Source: Aminobacter aminovorans (lineage in GTDB: Bacteria; Pseudomonadota; Alphaproteobacteria; Rhizobiales; Rhizobiaceae). Taken from it: a stretch of DNA of 64,000 nt. Positions 17,494 through 26,285 of the stretch are shown piece after piece. Position numbers and translations under genes: made by a program. Under the pieces are notes generated by a model. It made no database searches, was not told where the DNA came from, and worked only from the letters and a program-made list of their open reading frames with translations. Every line of letters begins with the position of its first letter. Position 1 is the stretch's first letter. The stretch is taken from contig NZ_UFSM01000004.1 of assembly GCF_900445235.1 (NCBI RefSeq), positions 137,449 to 201,448 on the forward strand, read 5' to 3'.

Positions 17494-17814
17494 GTGTCAA
17501 AGATGGCCGAGATCGAGCGCCGCAGTGAAGAGGCGTCGGCGCATATCCGCGCAACGATCATGAACGAGTTTTGCGAAGTCATGCACAAGACGGGCCTGTC
17601 ACCGATTGCGGTGATGCGCCTTGCCGCACAGGCGGTAGGCTCGATTTACCGCGAAGTGGCCGACGTTCATGCCTGCCCCGATGGTTGCCCATGCGGCTGG
17701 CGTCCACATGAAGCTTCCGACATCGAGGTGCTTGAAGCAGCACTGGCGGCTGCGTGCCGGCAACACCGCCGCAGCCACGATCTGCGTTTGATGCGGGTCA
17801 TCGGCAGCGCCTGA
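17494..17814 (+). CDS. Hypothetical protein with a CPDGCPCGW cysteine cluster
   Basis: 106 residues, start probably the GTG at 17494 (an ATG at 17503 follows). The middle carries a compact CPDGCPCGW motif around residues 61-69, preceded by a His (DVHAC). This suggests a small metal site, but the family is not recognised. It is mainly helical otherwise and has no secretion signal. It is the third gene of a rightward cluster of unknowns, converging on the LysR gene (34-bp gap). Confidence 0.6.
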   Translation: MSKMAEIERRSEEASAHIRATIMNEFCEVMHKTGLSPIAVMRLAAQAVGSIYREVADVHACPDGCPCGWRPHEASDIEVLEAALAAACRQHRRSHDLRLMRVIGSA

Positions 17815-17848
17815 TCGGACAGCGGACAGTCTGCGTGGCGTTGCGCCT

Positions 17849-18691
17849 TTACCGGACTGTCTGCCTGAGGCCTGCCAGCGCCTCCTGCACGTCGACCCGT
17901 GCTTCGCTGGCTTCGGGCCAGACGGCATACACCGGATAGGTAAACTCTGGTGCGCCTTCGACGGTTTCCAGCTCGCCCGCAGCGATCAAGGGGGCAACCA
18001 CGCCCTTGCGGAAATAGCCCATGCCGCCGGCGCGCAGGATATAGCTCAGGCCGAGTGGACCGAGGCCGACAACTAGGCCTGGCTCGCCGAACGCCGTCGA
18101 ACTGGCATCGTGCTGGGCGGCAAACAATGGCCCCCACTCGACATAGACATAGGTGTCGGCCTCCGGTCTGCCGTTGCCGGGCAAGGTCCTGACCAGGACG
18201 AGTTGCTCTTCCTGAAGTATCTCGACCTTGAAGCCGGGCAGCAATTTCGGCGCATAGAGTACCGCGATATCGAGCACGCCGTTCCTGAGCTGATCGAGCA
18301 ACTGGTCCGGCACACCGACATGGGCGTGAACGGCGATCTCCGGCCTGGTCTTCTTCATCCACACCAGCCAATCGAGCAGCAGCGGGTTCCACAAGCTGAG
18401 CTCGCCGCCCAGCGCAACCACGCTTGTCCGCCCGGATGGGATGGCCAACTGGTAGCGGGCGCGTTCCCAGATCTGGACGAAGGACTGGGCGAAGCGCTCG
18501 AACTCGCGGCCGGCCGGGGTCAGTTGTGCCCCGTTGCGGTTGCGCACGAACAGCTGACGGCCCAGTTCATCCTCCAGCGTGCGGATCCGGGCGCTGACGG
18601 TCGTCTGGGTGACATGAAGGCGATCGGCCGCCCTGAGGAAGCTGCCGCAATGAACGATCTCGAGAAATGTGCGCGCGCGGTCGATATCCAT
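17849..18691 (-). CDS. LysR family transcriptional regulator
   Basis: 280 residues from the ATG at 18691 (MDIDRARTFLEIVHCGSFLR). The frame is open further upstream into the divergent gene, but the LysR HTH begins precisely at this Met. The HTH (AADRLHVTQTTVSARIRTLE, then LGRQLFVR) is canonical. The remainder is the periplasmic-binding-like effector domain. It is divergent from the 5-formyl-THF cyclo-ligase gene, and a TGCAT-CA-ATGCA palindrome sits in the 120-bp spacer. The effector is unknown. Confidence 0.9.
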   Translation of the reverse strand: MDIDRARTFLEIVHCGSFLRAADRLHVTQTTVSARIRTLEDELGRQLFVRNRNGAQLTPAGREFERFAQSFVQIWERARYQLAIPSGRTSVVALGGELSLWNPLLLDWLVWMKKTRPEIAVHAHVGVPDQLLDQLRNGVLDIAVLYAPKLLPGFKVEILQEEQLVLVRTLPGNGRPEADTYVYVEWGPLFAAQHDASSTAFGEPGLVVGLGPLGLSYILRAGGMGYFRKGVVAPLIAAGELETVEGAPEFTYPVYAVWPEASEARVDVQEALAGLRQTVR

Positions 18692-18713
18692 GGGCGCATT
18701 AGTGCAAAATAAT

Positions 18714-18725
18714 TGCATCAATGCA
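18714..18725. promoter_or_regulatory. LysR-box-like palindrome
   Basis: TGCATCAATGCA is a perfect 5-bp dyad with a 2-bp centre, 23 bp upstream of the lysR start codon, with a further TGCA at 18703-18706. The position suits autoregulation and control of the divergent cyclo-ligase gene. Confidence 0.35.
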
Positions 18726-18812
18726 GCATTTAATTCCGTTTGCCTTCTGGATTGATGGAGCGCACCTTTTCCGCATCGATGATTGATCTCGCCGCCAAAA
18801 CGGGACACGAAG

Positions 18813-19478
18813 ATGATGTCTGACGAAAAAAGCATTCCTGCCGATACACGGGAATACGCCTCGCCACCTTGCTTCATGCATGAACTCGAACCGGGCTACC
18901 GGGGCGAAAAGGCTCCCATGGACGCGTGGGCCGATGTCGCGCGGTGGCGCAAGGCGGAGCGCGCGCGCCTGATAGACGAGCGGCTGCTTGCCGATCCCGA
19001 GGAGCGCAAGGCTCGCTCCGAGCGCATCGCCGCCGAACTCGACCTGGCAATCGGCAAGGTCAGCGGACGCATTGTGAGTGTCTACTGGCCCTTCCGTGGC
19101 GAGCCGGATCTGCGCAACTGGGCTGTCCGCGTGATTGGGCGCGGCGGCCGGATCGCCTTGCCCGTCGTCATCAAGAAGGCCTGGCCGCTCGAATTCCGCG
19201 CCTGGTCGCCGGGCGATCCGCTGGAGCGGGGCGTCTGGAACATCCTCGTCCCCGCCAATGGGCCGGCGATCCTGCCCGATGTCGTCATCGCGCCCGTCGT
19301 CGGCTTCGACGATGCGAACTATCGGCTCGGCTATGGCGGCGGCTTCTTCGACCGCACGCTCGCCGCCATGCCCAAGCGTCCACTCGTCGTCGGCGTCGGC
19401 TACACCCGTAGCCGCATCGCCACGATCTATCCGCAGCCGCACGACATCCCGATGGACGTCATCGTCACTGACGAATGA
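18813..19478 (+). CDS. 5-formyltetrahydrofolate cyclo-ligase family protein
   Basis: 221 residues from the ATG at 18813 (a second ATG follows at once; an in-frame ATG at 18783 is less likely). The family signature VVGFDDANYRLGYGGGFFDRTL is intact, as are VYWPFRGEPDLR and GRIALPVV. The enzyme converts 5-formyl-THF to 5,10-methenyl-THF with ATP, keeping C1-folate available, which is relevant in a serine-cycle organism. The N-terminal 40 residues (CFMHELEPGY) are an extension seen in rhizobial homologues. It is divergent from lysR. Confidence 0.87.
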   Translation: MMSDEKSIPADTREYASPPCFMHELEPGYRGEKAPMDAWADVARWRKAERARLIDERLLADPEERKARSERIAAELDLAIGKVSGRIVSVYWPFRGEPDLRNWAVRVIGRGGRIALPVVIKKAWPLEFRAWSPGDPLERGVWNILVPANGPAILPDVVIAPVVGFDDANYRLGYGGGFFDRTLAAMPKRPLVVGVGYTRSRIATIYPQPHDIPMDVIVTDE

Positions 19479-19599
19479 GCGCTGGCTAATAGGTCGCAGC
19501 ATGCCACTCTTGTCGTCAGGGGGCCTGCTGCTAGGCTTTGACCATGCGATGCCGGACAGCAGTGCGACACGCATCGCAATCGGGAGGAGGTCGCTTGTC

Positions 19600-20007
19600 G
19601 TGAACGAAGCTGTGCAGCCAAAGGGGCGTTCGCTCTATCTCGAGCTGGGAGGCGAAGAAGCCGTCCGCCGGCTGGTCGAGATCTTCTACGATATCGTCGA
19701 GCAGGACGAGGCCGCGGCCGAACTGCACCTCTTGCACCGCAGGGGCCATGGCGTCGCCCATTCGCGCGAGGAACAGTTCAACTATCTCTCAGGCTTTTTC
19801 GGCGGTCCGAGCTATTACGTTCAGAAGCACGGGCATTCGCGGCTGAAGGAAATCCACGCGCATGTGGCGATCGGCCCGGAACTGCGCGATCTCTGGCTGA
19901 CATGCATGCGACAGGCGGTGGAGAAGGCCGGCCTGTCCGAGCACCTGCAGGCCTTGGTGATGCGCCACTTTACCTTTGCCGCCGAGATGACAAGAAACAG
20001 GGATTGA
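19600..20007 (+). CDS. Group II truncated haemoglobin-like protein (GTG start)
   Basis: 135 residues from a GTG at 19600 with an excellent ribosome-binding site (GGGAGGAGG at 19582-19590). The frame is open upstream inside the cyclo-ligase gene, but without globin homology. Globin features are the helix after LGGEEAVRRLVEIFYDIV, the SGFFGGPSYYVQKHG loop and the HAHVAIGPELRDLWL segment containing the expected proximal His. Such globins bind O2 or NO and are used in NO detoxification or redox roles. It follows the cyclo-ligase gene by about 120 bp and converges on the ftsZ-like gene. Confidence 0.85.
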   Translation: MNEAVQPKGRSLYLELGGEEAVRRLVEIFYDIVEQDEAAAELHLLHRRGHGVAHSREEQFNYLSGFFGGPSYYVQKHGHSRLKEIHAHVAIGPELRDLWLTCMRQAVEKAGLSEHLQALVMRHFTFAAEMTRNRD

Positions 20008-20015
20008 TCGGCCCA

Positions 20016-20051
20016 GCCTGTCTCCAGCCGCAGCAGCGGCGAGAGACAGGC
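20016..20051. terminator. Hairpin between globin and ftsZ-like genes
   Basis: GCCTGTCTC (20016-20024) pairs with GAGACAGGC (20043-20051), and an inner GCCGC/GCGGC stem extends it. It fills the 53-bp gap between two convergent genes, so it probably terminates both transcripts, although no long T-run follows. Confidence 0.5.
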
Positions 20052-20060
20052 GTTTCGGCC

Positions 20061-21095
20061 TTAGTGGTAGGGCTGCATCGAGCCCGGCGCAGGCTCGCCG
20101 CGCATGTTGACGACCGGCTCGCCTTGCGACGTCGGGGCCGCCAGGCCGGTAGCCACGACAGATACCTTGAACTGGCCCTGGAGCGAGTTGTCGAAGATCG
20201 CGCCGACGATGATGTCGGCTTCGTCGCCGACCTCCTCGCGGATGCGGGTGGCGGCTTCGTCGACCTCGAACAGCGTCATGTCCATGCCGCCCGATATCGA
20301 GATCAGCACGCCCCTGGCGCCCTTGATCGAATTTTCGTCGATGAGTGGGTTGGCAATCGATGCTTCGGCCGCCTTGCTGGCGCGGTTTTCGCCGCTGCCG
20401 ACGCCCGTACCCATCATGGCGCGACCCATGTCACGCATCACCGTCTTCACGTCGGCGAAGTCGAGATTGATCAGGCCTTCCTTGACGATCAGGTTGGTGA
20501 TGCAGCTGACGCCGGAATAAAGCACCTTATCGGCGATACCAAACGCATCCTCGAAGGTGGTCTTGGCGTTGGCGATGCGAAACAGGTTCTGGTTCGGAAT
20601 GACGATGACCGTGTCGGCAGCCTGGCGCAAAAGCTCGATGCCTTGCTCGGCCATCTGCATGCGCCGCTTGCCTTCGAAGGTGAAGGGCTTGGTGACGATC
20701 GCAACGGTCAGGATGCCGGCCGCGCGCGCTGCCCGTGCGATCACAGGTGCGGCGCCCGTTCCAGTGCCGCCGCCCATGCCGGCGGTCACGAAGCACATAT
20801 GCGTGCCGGAGAGCTGATCCATGATCTCGTGGATTGATTCCTCGGCGGCGGCCTGACCGACCTCCGGCAGGGAGCCGGCACCGAGGCCTTCAGTCACTAC
20901 GGCACCGAGCTGAACCAGCTTCGAGGCCTTGGACATGGTCAGCGCCTGGGCGTCGGTGTTGGCAACGATGAACTCAGTGCCCTCGAGACCTTCGGCAATC
21001 ATGTTGTTGACGGCATTGCCGCCGCCGCCGCCGACACCGATAACGGTCAGCTTCGGCCTCATTTCCGAGATCTCAGGTTTCTTGGAAGTGTTCAT
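20061..21095 (-). CDS. FtsZ-like GTPase lacking the C-terminal linker and tail (second FtsZ)
   Basis: 344 residues. The tubulin/FtsZ GTPase core is complete: [18 protein letters not shown], the T4 signature [14 protein letters not shown], and the synergy loop [13 protein letters not shown] with its catalytic Asp residues. After the core the protein ends at about residue 344 ([12 protein letters not shown]). The long linker and the conserved C-terminal peptide that binds FtsA and ZipA are missing. Alphaproteobacterial division FtsZ is usually 500-600 residues and sits by ftsA-ftsQ, so this is most likely the short FtsZ paralogue known in rhizobia. Its ability to polymerise is plausible. A role in division is not shown. 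Confidence 0.9.
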   Translation of the reverse strand: MNTSKKPEISEMRPKLTVIGVGGGGGNAVNNMIAEGLEGTEFIVANTDAQALTMSKASKLVQLGAVVTEGLGAGSLPEVGQAAAEESIHEIMDQLSGTHMCFVTAGMGGGTGTGAAPVIARAARAAGILTVAIVTKPFTFEGKRRMQMAEQGIELLRQAADTVIVIPNQNLFRIANAKTTFEDAFGIADKVLYSGVSCITNLIVKEGLINLDFADVKTVMRDMGRAMMGTGVGSGENRASKAAEASIANPLIDENSIKGARGVLISISGGMDMTLFEVDEAATRIREEVGDEADIIVGAIFDNSLQGQFKVSVVATGLAAPTSQGEPVVNMRGEPAPGSMQPYH

Positions 21096-21296
21096 GGTTC
21101 CGTTTCCTGCGCAGCGCCCCTGCCCGAATCGGACCGGCTCAGGGAATCAGATTGATCGGGAGGCTGCAAGGAATAGCCTGCCGATTGCGGTTTTTAACCG
21201 GCAAGTTCAGGCTTTTGCACGTGTAAGTGACGGGCTGGGCGTTCGATCCGATCTACGGCCGCGACTGGCGCGGCCGGACAGGCTCGGCTGTCTTGG

Positions 21297-21866
21297 TCAG
21301 AATGATCTTGCCGCCTCTTCGATCAGGGCGACGATCTCATGGGGATACGAAGCCAGCGAGGCGTGGCTGGCGTCGAGCGTGAGGGTCTTGCGCGTCTTGA
21401 TGCGGTCGGCCATCCACTGCTCTGTTTCAGGCGGGATCATGTTGTCGCGGCTCGAGACCTGATACCAGCTCGGCTTGCTATGCCAGGCAGCGGGCCGGCC
21501 TTGTCCTAGAAGCAACGCGCAGCGATCGGCTTTTGCGTCACCGCCATCACCAGGGACTCGCTTTCATCCAGGTCCTGGCTGAAGCTCTGGCGGAACGTGT
21601 CCTGAGCGAGCCAGAGGAAGCCTTCCTTGTCGGGGCGGATGCTGGCGCCGCCGGAAGGCGGCCCACGGCGGGCAAAGATGCTGCCGAGGCTGTTGCCTTC
21701 CTCGGGCGCGAAGGCGGCGATGTAGACCAGTCCGACGACGTTCATGGCCGGCACCTGATATGACCGCACCGCCATAGCAGTGGCCGACCAGCAGCGTCGG
21801 TCCGTCCTGGACGGCGGCAAGTTTCGAGGTGCGATCGATACCGTCGGCAAGCGAAGTTAGCTTAAT
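21297..21866 (-). pseudogene. Decayed alpha/beta hydrolase
   Basis: Three pieces of one alpha/beta hydrolase lie in different minus-strand frames. About 21866-21760 reads SLADGIDRTSKLAAVQDGPT and LLVGHCYGGAVISG, with the nucleophile Ser replaced by Cys. Next, 21750-21506 reads NVVGLVYIAAFAPEEG through AVTQKPIAARCF. Last, 21500-21297 reads KPSWYQVSSRDNMIPPETEQ and LDASHASLASYPHEIVALIE. At least two frameshifts and loss of the first 60-70 codons make it a true pseudogene, unlike the single-indel genes elsewhere in the window. Confidence 0.8.
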
Positions 21867-22006
21867 GCACTCTGCCTGTTCCTTCTCGGCAGCCTAGTGG
21901 AAGCTTGGAGCTTTGTGCACGCTTTTGATCGGGCTGATGGCAAGCGGAATAGGTACCGCCATTAGCCCGATACTGGTTGAGGAACCCTGGAACGTGGACA
22001 CCGGCG

Positions 22007-22042
22007 CCGCGCAACCCACATTTGCATTCGCGGGTTGCGCGG
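22007..22042 (-). terminator. Strong hairpin downstream of the tartrate/malate dehydrogenase gene
   Basis: CCGCGCAACCC (22007-22017) and GGGTTGCGCGG (22032-22042) form a perfect 11-bp stem with a 14-nt loop, about 40 bp after the stop of the leftward eight-gene operon. There is no T-run, so it may be a Rho-assisted or 3'-stabilising structure. Confidence 0.5.
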
Positions 22043-22080
22043 TGGTCTCCTTGGTAGTCGTCGCTAACCTTGTCCCACAC

Positions 22081-23157
22081 CTACGTCGACAAGGCATCTG
22101 CGATGGCCTTGCCGCAGGTGACCGTATCGGCTTGGCCGCCAAGATCGCGGGTACGTAGCGTCTCGTTCGACAGCACTTCCTCGATAGCCCTGACGATGGC
22201 GCTGGACGCCTGGTGGTGGCCGAGATGTTCGAGCATCATCGCGCCGGTCCAGATCTGGCCGACCGGATTGGCAATGCCTTTGCCGGCGATGTCCGGTGCC
22301 GAGCCATGCACGGGCTCGAACAGCGACGGAAATTTCCGCTCCGGGTTGATGTTGCCTGACGGGGCGATACCGATCGTCCCGGTGCAGGCGGGGCCGAGGT
22401 CCGACAGTATGTCGCCGAACAGGTTCGAAGCAACGACCACATCGAAGCGATCAGGATTGAGCACGAACTGCGCGGCGAGAATATCGATGTGATACTTGTC
22501 CCAGCGCACCTCGGGATAGCGCTTCGCCATCTCTTCGACGCGTTCGTCCCAATAGGGCATGGTGATCGAGATGCCATTCGACTTGGTCGCGGAGGTCAGG
22601 TGGCGAGCGCCGCGCCGATTGGCCAGTTCGAAAGCGTAGCGCAATATCCGGTCGACGCCGACGCGGCTCATCACCGTCTCCTGAATCACGACCTCGCGCT
22701 CGGTGCCGGGATACATTCGGCCGCCGATCGACGAATACTCGCCCTCTGTATTCTCGCGCACGATGTAAAAATCTATGTCGCCAGGCTTCCGGCCCGCCAA
22801 CGGCGATCGCACGCCAGGCATCAGTCTCACTGGACGCAGGTTCACGTACTGGTCGAACTCGCGCCTGAACTGCAGCAGCGATCCCCAAAGCGAGACGTGG
22901 TCCGGCACCGTGTCCGGCCAGCCGACGGCGCCGAAGAAAATGGCGTCGTGGCCACCGACCTGCGCCTTCCAGTCCTCTGGCAACATCGTTCCGTGCCTGA
23001 GGTAGTAGTCGCAGGAGGCGAAGTCGAAGACGTCGAAACCGATATCAATCTTGAACTTGGCTGCTGTCGCCTCGAGTACGCGCAGGCCCTCAGGCACGAC
23101 CTCCTTGCCGATGCCGTCGCCGGCGATCACTGCGATTCTCAGGGTTTTGTTGCTCAT
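22081..23157 (-). CDS. Tartrate/D-malate dehydrogenase family (isopropylmalate dehydrogenase-like)
   Basis: 358 residues of the beta-decarboxylating dehydrogenase family. AVIAGDGIGKEVVPEGLRVL starts the fold. The substrate Arg loop LRPVRLMPGV, YIVRENTEGEYSSIGGR and the NAD site region GPACTGTIGIAPSGNINPE through FEPVHGSAPDIAGKG are the type found in TtuC and DmlA enzymes, which decarboxylate tartrate or malate analogues. It is the last gene of the operon with the aminotransferase and semialdehyde dehydrogenase and starts 11 bp after aapP. It may use a hydroxy-diacid derived from the amino acid imported here. Confidence 0.85.
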   Translation of the reverse strand: MSNKTLRIAVIAGDGIGKEVVPEGLRVLEATAAKFKIDIGFDVFDFASCDYYLRHGTMLPEDWKAQVGGHDAIFFGAVGWPDTVPDHVSLWGSLLQFRREFDQYVNLRPVRLMPGVRSPLAGRKPGDIDFYIVRENTEGEYSSIGGRMYPGTEREVVIQETVMSRVGVDRILRYAFELANRRGARHLTSATKSNGISITMPYWDERVEEMAKRYPEVRWDKYHIDILAAQFVLNPDRFDVVVASNLFGDILSDLGPACTGTIGIAPSGNINPERKFPSLFEPVHGSAPDIAGKGIANPVGQIWTGAMMLEHLGHHQASSAIVRAIEEVLSNETLRTRDLGGQADTVTCGKAIADALST

Positions 23158-23168
23158 GGACGTCGCTC

Positions 23169-23972
23169 CTAGTGGAGGATCTGGCTGAGGAACAGCTTGG
23201 TGCGCTCGTGGCGCGGATGGTCGAAGAACTCGCCCGGCGTGTTCTCCTCGACGATCTGGCCCTGATCCATGAAGATGACGCGGTTGGCGACCTTGCGGGC
23301 GAAGCCCATCTCATGGGTCACGCACAGCATGGTCATGCCCTCTTCGGCGAGGCCGACCATGGTCTCCAGCACTTCCTTGATCATTTCCGGATCGAGCGCC
23401 GAGGTCGGCTCGTCGAACAGCATGATGCGCGGGTTCATGCACAGCGAACGGGCGATCGCCACGCGCTGCTGCTGGCCGCCCGACAGCTGGCCCGGATATT
23501 TGTTGGCCTGCTCGGGGATCTTGACGCGACGCAGGAAATGCATCGCCTGCTCCTCGGCCTGCTTCTTCGGCGTCTTGCGCACCCAGATCGGCGCCAGCGT
23601 GCAGTTCTCCAGGATCGTCAGATGCGGGAACAGGTTGAAGTGCTGGAACACCATGCCGACTTCGCGGCGGACCTCGTCGATCTTCTTGAGATCGTTGGTC
23701 AGTTCCTTGCCGTCGACGATGATCTTGCCCTTCTGGTGCTCTTCCAGCCGGTTGATGCAGCGGATCATTGTCGACTTGCCCGAACCGGACGGACCGCAGA
23801 TGACGATGCGCTCGCCGCGCATGACCCTGAGATTGATGTCCTTGAGCACGTTGAACTCGCCATACCACTTGTGCATGCCGACAATGTCGATCGCCACGTC
23901 GGTATCGGAGATGTGCATCTTCGCCCGATCGACCTTGAGATCGTCGGCTCTCACCCTATTTTCCGCAGCCAT
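23169..23972 (-). CDS. aapP: General amino acid ABC transporter ATP-binding protein
   Basis: 267 residues from the ATG at 23972, preceded by GAGGAGG. The frame is open to 24104 without homology. Walker A is GPSGSGKST, the signature [15 protein letters not shown], Walker [16 protein letters not shown], and the switch His is in [26 protein letters not shown] identifies a polar-amino-acid transporter ATPase (GlnQ/AapP type). Its permeases and binding protein lie upstream in the same operon, separated by gntR and the aminotransferase. Confidence 0.9.
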   Translation of the reverse strand: MAAENRVRADDLKVDRAKMHISDTDVAIDIVGMHKWYGEFNVLKDINLRVMRGERIVICGPSGSGKSTMIRCINRLEEHQKGKIIVDGKELTNDLKKIDEVRREVGMVFQHFNLFPHLTILENCTLAPIWVRKTPKKQAEEQAMHFLRRVKIPEQANKYPGQLSGGQQQRVAIARSLCMNPRIMLFDEPTSALDPEMIKEVLETMVGLAEEGMTMLCVTHEMGFARKVANRVIFMDQGQIVEENTPGEFFDHPRHERTKLFLSQILH

Positions 23973-24060
23973 TTGAACCTCCTCGATATTCTCTTGGCCC
24001 ACTCCAGCGCAGCACGGCTGCACCGGAGTGGACGGCTTTTGCGAACAACAGTCCCTGCTG

Positions 24061-25443
24061 CTAGTAGGGTGGCTGTCCGGCAGCGATCCAATCGATGGCG
24101 TCATTCAGAGTGCGCTCGAAGGCCTCCACCATGTCTTCGATCTGACTTTCGGTGATGATCAGCGGCGGGCAGAAGGCGAGCGTGTCCAGGATGTTGCGGA
24201 CGATCAGGCCATGATGATGGGCTCTAGCGAAGACATAGGCGCCGATCTTGCCTGGCACGTCAAAGCGAGCCTTGGTAGCCTTGTCGGCTACCAGTTCGAC
24301 GCCAGCGATCAAGCCAGCGCCCCGCACCTCCCCGACCAGCGGATGCGAGGCAAGCTTGGCCAGGCGCGCCTGCAGAATCTTGCCCATGGCGGCGGCATTA
24401 TCGACAAGCTTGCGCTCCTCGATGATGGCGAGATTTTCGAGCGCGACGGCCGTCGCGACAGGATGCCCGGTAGCGGTATAGCCATGGCCAAAGGTGCCAA
24501 TCTTGCCGCTGTTGTCGGCCACCGCCTTGAAGATGGCGTCCGAGATCATGACGGCGGCCAGAGGTTGGTAGGACGAGGTGATCTGCTTGGATAGGCTCAT
24601 CAGGTCGGGTTTGATGCCGTAATAGTCGGAGCCGAAGGTCGTGCCGAGGCGGCCGAAACCAGTGATCACTTCGTCGGCGACGACGAGGATGTCGTTGCGA
24701 CGGCAAATCTCCTGCACCATCTGCCAGTAGCCCTCGGGTGCCGGGATGACGCCGCCCGCCGACATCAGCGGCTCACCGATGAAGGCGGCGATGGTGTCGG
24801 CACCTTCTTCGGCAATCACAGCTTCCAGTTCGGCGGCTAGGCGGTCGACGAATTGCGCTTCGGTCTCGCCCGGTTTTCCGAAGCGCCAGAAATGCGGGCA
24901 GGTTAGGTGACGGACCGGGATTGCCGGCAGGTCGAAATCACGATGGTTGTTGGGCAGGCCGGTTAGGCTGGCGGCGGCAACGGTGACGCCATGATAGCCT
25001 TGGGTGCGCGCCAGGAACTTCTTCTTCGCGGGGCGGCCGAGCGCGTTGTTATAGTACCAGACCAGTTTGACGACGGTGTCGTTGGCTTCCGAGCCCGAAT
25101 TGGTAAAGAAGACGTGCGATAGGCCTTCGGGTGCCATTTCGGCCAACTTTTCGGCGAGCGCGATCGAGGGCAAGTGCGACTTGTGGGCGAAGGTGTGGTA
25201 GTAGGGCAGTTTGTCCATCTGCTTCGTGGCCGCCTCCACCAGGCGCTTTTCGCCGAAGCCGACCGCAACGCTCCATAGGCCGGCAAGGCCCTCGATATAG
25301 CGATTGCCCTGATCGTCGAAGACATAGATGCCCTCGCCGCGATCGATCACGATCGGGCCGATCTCGGCATGGCGGACGGCGTTGGTGTAGGGGTGGAGCT
25401 GGTGGGCGATATCGCGGGTGGCGGTGGAATTCGGTCTAGACAT
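24061..25443 (-). CDS. Class III omega-aminotransferase
   Basis: 460 residues from the ATG at 25443, preceded by GGAGG. Fold type I PLP enzyme of class [18 protein letters not shown], the acidic motif [14 protein letters not shown], the PLP lysine in [20 protein letters not shown], and [12 protein letters not shown]. The sequence is of the omega-amino acid:pyruvate or polyamine type. The resulting semialdehyde would be oxidised by the aldehyde dehydrogenase at the head of the same operon. Beta-alanine, GABA, taurine or a diamine are possible donors. The sequence alone does not decide. Confidence 0.88.
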   Translation of the reverse strand: MSRPNSTATRDIAHQLHPYTNAVRHAEIGPIVIDRGEGIYVFDDQGNRYIEGLAGLWSVAVGFGEKRLVEAATKQMDKLPYYHTFAHKSHLPSIALAEKLAEMAPEGLSHVFFTNSGSEANDTVVKLVWYYNNALGRPAKKKFLARTQGYHGVTVAAASLTGLPNNHRDFDLPAIPVRHLTCPHFWRFGKPGETEAQFVDRLAAELEAVIAEEGADTIAAFIGEPLMSAGGVIPAPEGYWQMVQEICRRNDILVVADEVITGFGRLGTTFGSDYYGIKPDLMSLSKQITSSYQPLAAVMISDAIFKAVADNSGKIGTFGHGYTATGHPVATAVALENLAIIEERKLVDNAAAMGKILQARLAKLASHPLVGEVRGAGLIAGVELVADKATKARFDVPGKIGAYVFARAHHHGLIVRNILDTLAFCPPLIITESQIEDMVEAFERTLNDAIDWIAAGQPPY

Positions 25444-25584
25444 GAAGTTGCCTCCGGTTGTTTTCGGCCCTGGGCGACTTGCCGAAGGGCGCACGCTTAG
25501 GTCGCCGCACTTCGTGCCGAAGGGCGGTCGGGTTGTTGAACTTTTATGGATTGCCCCGGTGGGGCAGTCAGGCGAGCGGCGTTC

Positions 25585-26256
25585 TCAGGGTTCGTCGCCT
25601 GTGTTTGCCAGAATGCCGAAGCAGCCGACGATGTCCTTCAGGACTGCCGCCCTAGCGGTCGCGCCGTCATGCGCGGCAATCGCATGAAGTGCTTCTTCGT
25701 GTGGCGGGATCGCCTCCTTGAGGCGGCCCGGCTGCGCCTTGGCCATGCGAACCGACGGACCCATGCGCAGCCAAAGCGGCTCGATCATGTCGAACAGGAT
25801 CGGAGAGTTCGCCATCCGTGCGATCTCGAGATGGAACCGCGCATTTGCACGCAGGAACAGGCTTGCGTCGTTGTTGTTCGCTGCCTTGGCCAGGGCGTTG
25901 AAGTGGTTGGTCAGCGGCGTCATCGTTTCGGGCGTGGAATGCTGAGCGGCGCGCTCGGCGGATAGCCCTTCGAGCGCCACGCGTATGTCACGAATCTCCG
26001 CCAGCTCGCCGGGAGTCAGGTTGGGCACATAGAAGGTGCGCTCCAGTCTTAGCGCCCCGATGCTCTCCAGCTTCTGCAGCGCGTCGCGCACCGGCACCGG
26101 GCTGGTGCCCAGCGTGGCCGACAGCTTGCGCAGGACCAGCCTGTCACCAGGGCGGAACTCGCCGGTGATCAATTTCTCCTTGAGCTGCCTGTAGATCTGC
26201 TCGTTCAGCGTATCCTGAACGAGAGACTTGTAGACCTGCCTGCGTTCATCGAGCAT
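25585..26256 (-). CDS. GntR family transcriptional regulator (FCD type)
   Basis: 223 residues. The winged-helix domain (YRQLKEKLITGEFRPGDRLV, LRKLSATLGTSPVPVRDALQ) is followed by an FCD domain with conserved His and Asp residues (NARFHLEIARMANS, HEEALHAIAAHD). It is embedded in the amino acid uptake and oxidation operon between the permease and aminotransferase genes. The palindrome at 31152-31167, upstream of the first gene of the operon, is a good candidate binding site. Confidence 0.9.
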   Translation of the reverse strand: MLDERRQVYKSLVQDTLNEQIYRQLKEKLITGEFRPGDRLVLRKLSATLGTSPVPVRDALQKLESIGALRLERTFYVPNLTPGELAEIRDIRVALEGLSAERAAQHSTPETMTPLTNHFNALAKAANNNDASLFLRANARFHLEIARMANSPILFDMIEPLWLRMGPSVRMAKAQPGRLKEAIPPHEEALHAIAAHDGATARAAVLKDIVGCFGILANTGDEP

Positions 26257-26285
26257 TGGGCGTTCCTGCTGAAGACATGAGCCGG

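Noticed and set aside
18692..18812. Possible 6S RNA gene upstream of the 5-formyl-THF cyclo-ligase gene
   Set aside because: 6S RNA often precedes this gene in proteobacteria, but here the spacer is only about 120 bp, is shared with a divergent lysR, and shows no long hairpin with a central bubble.
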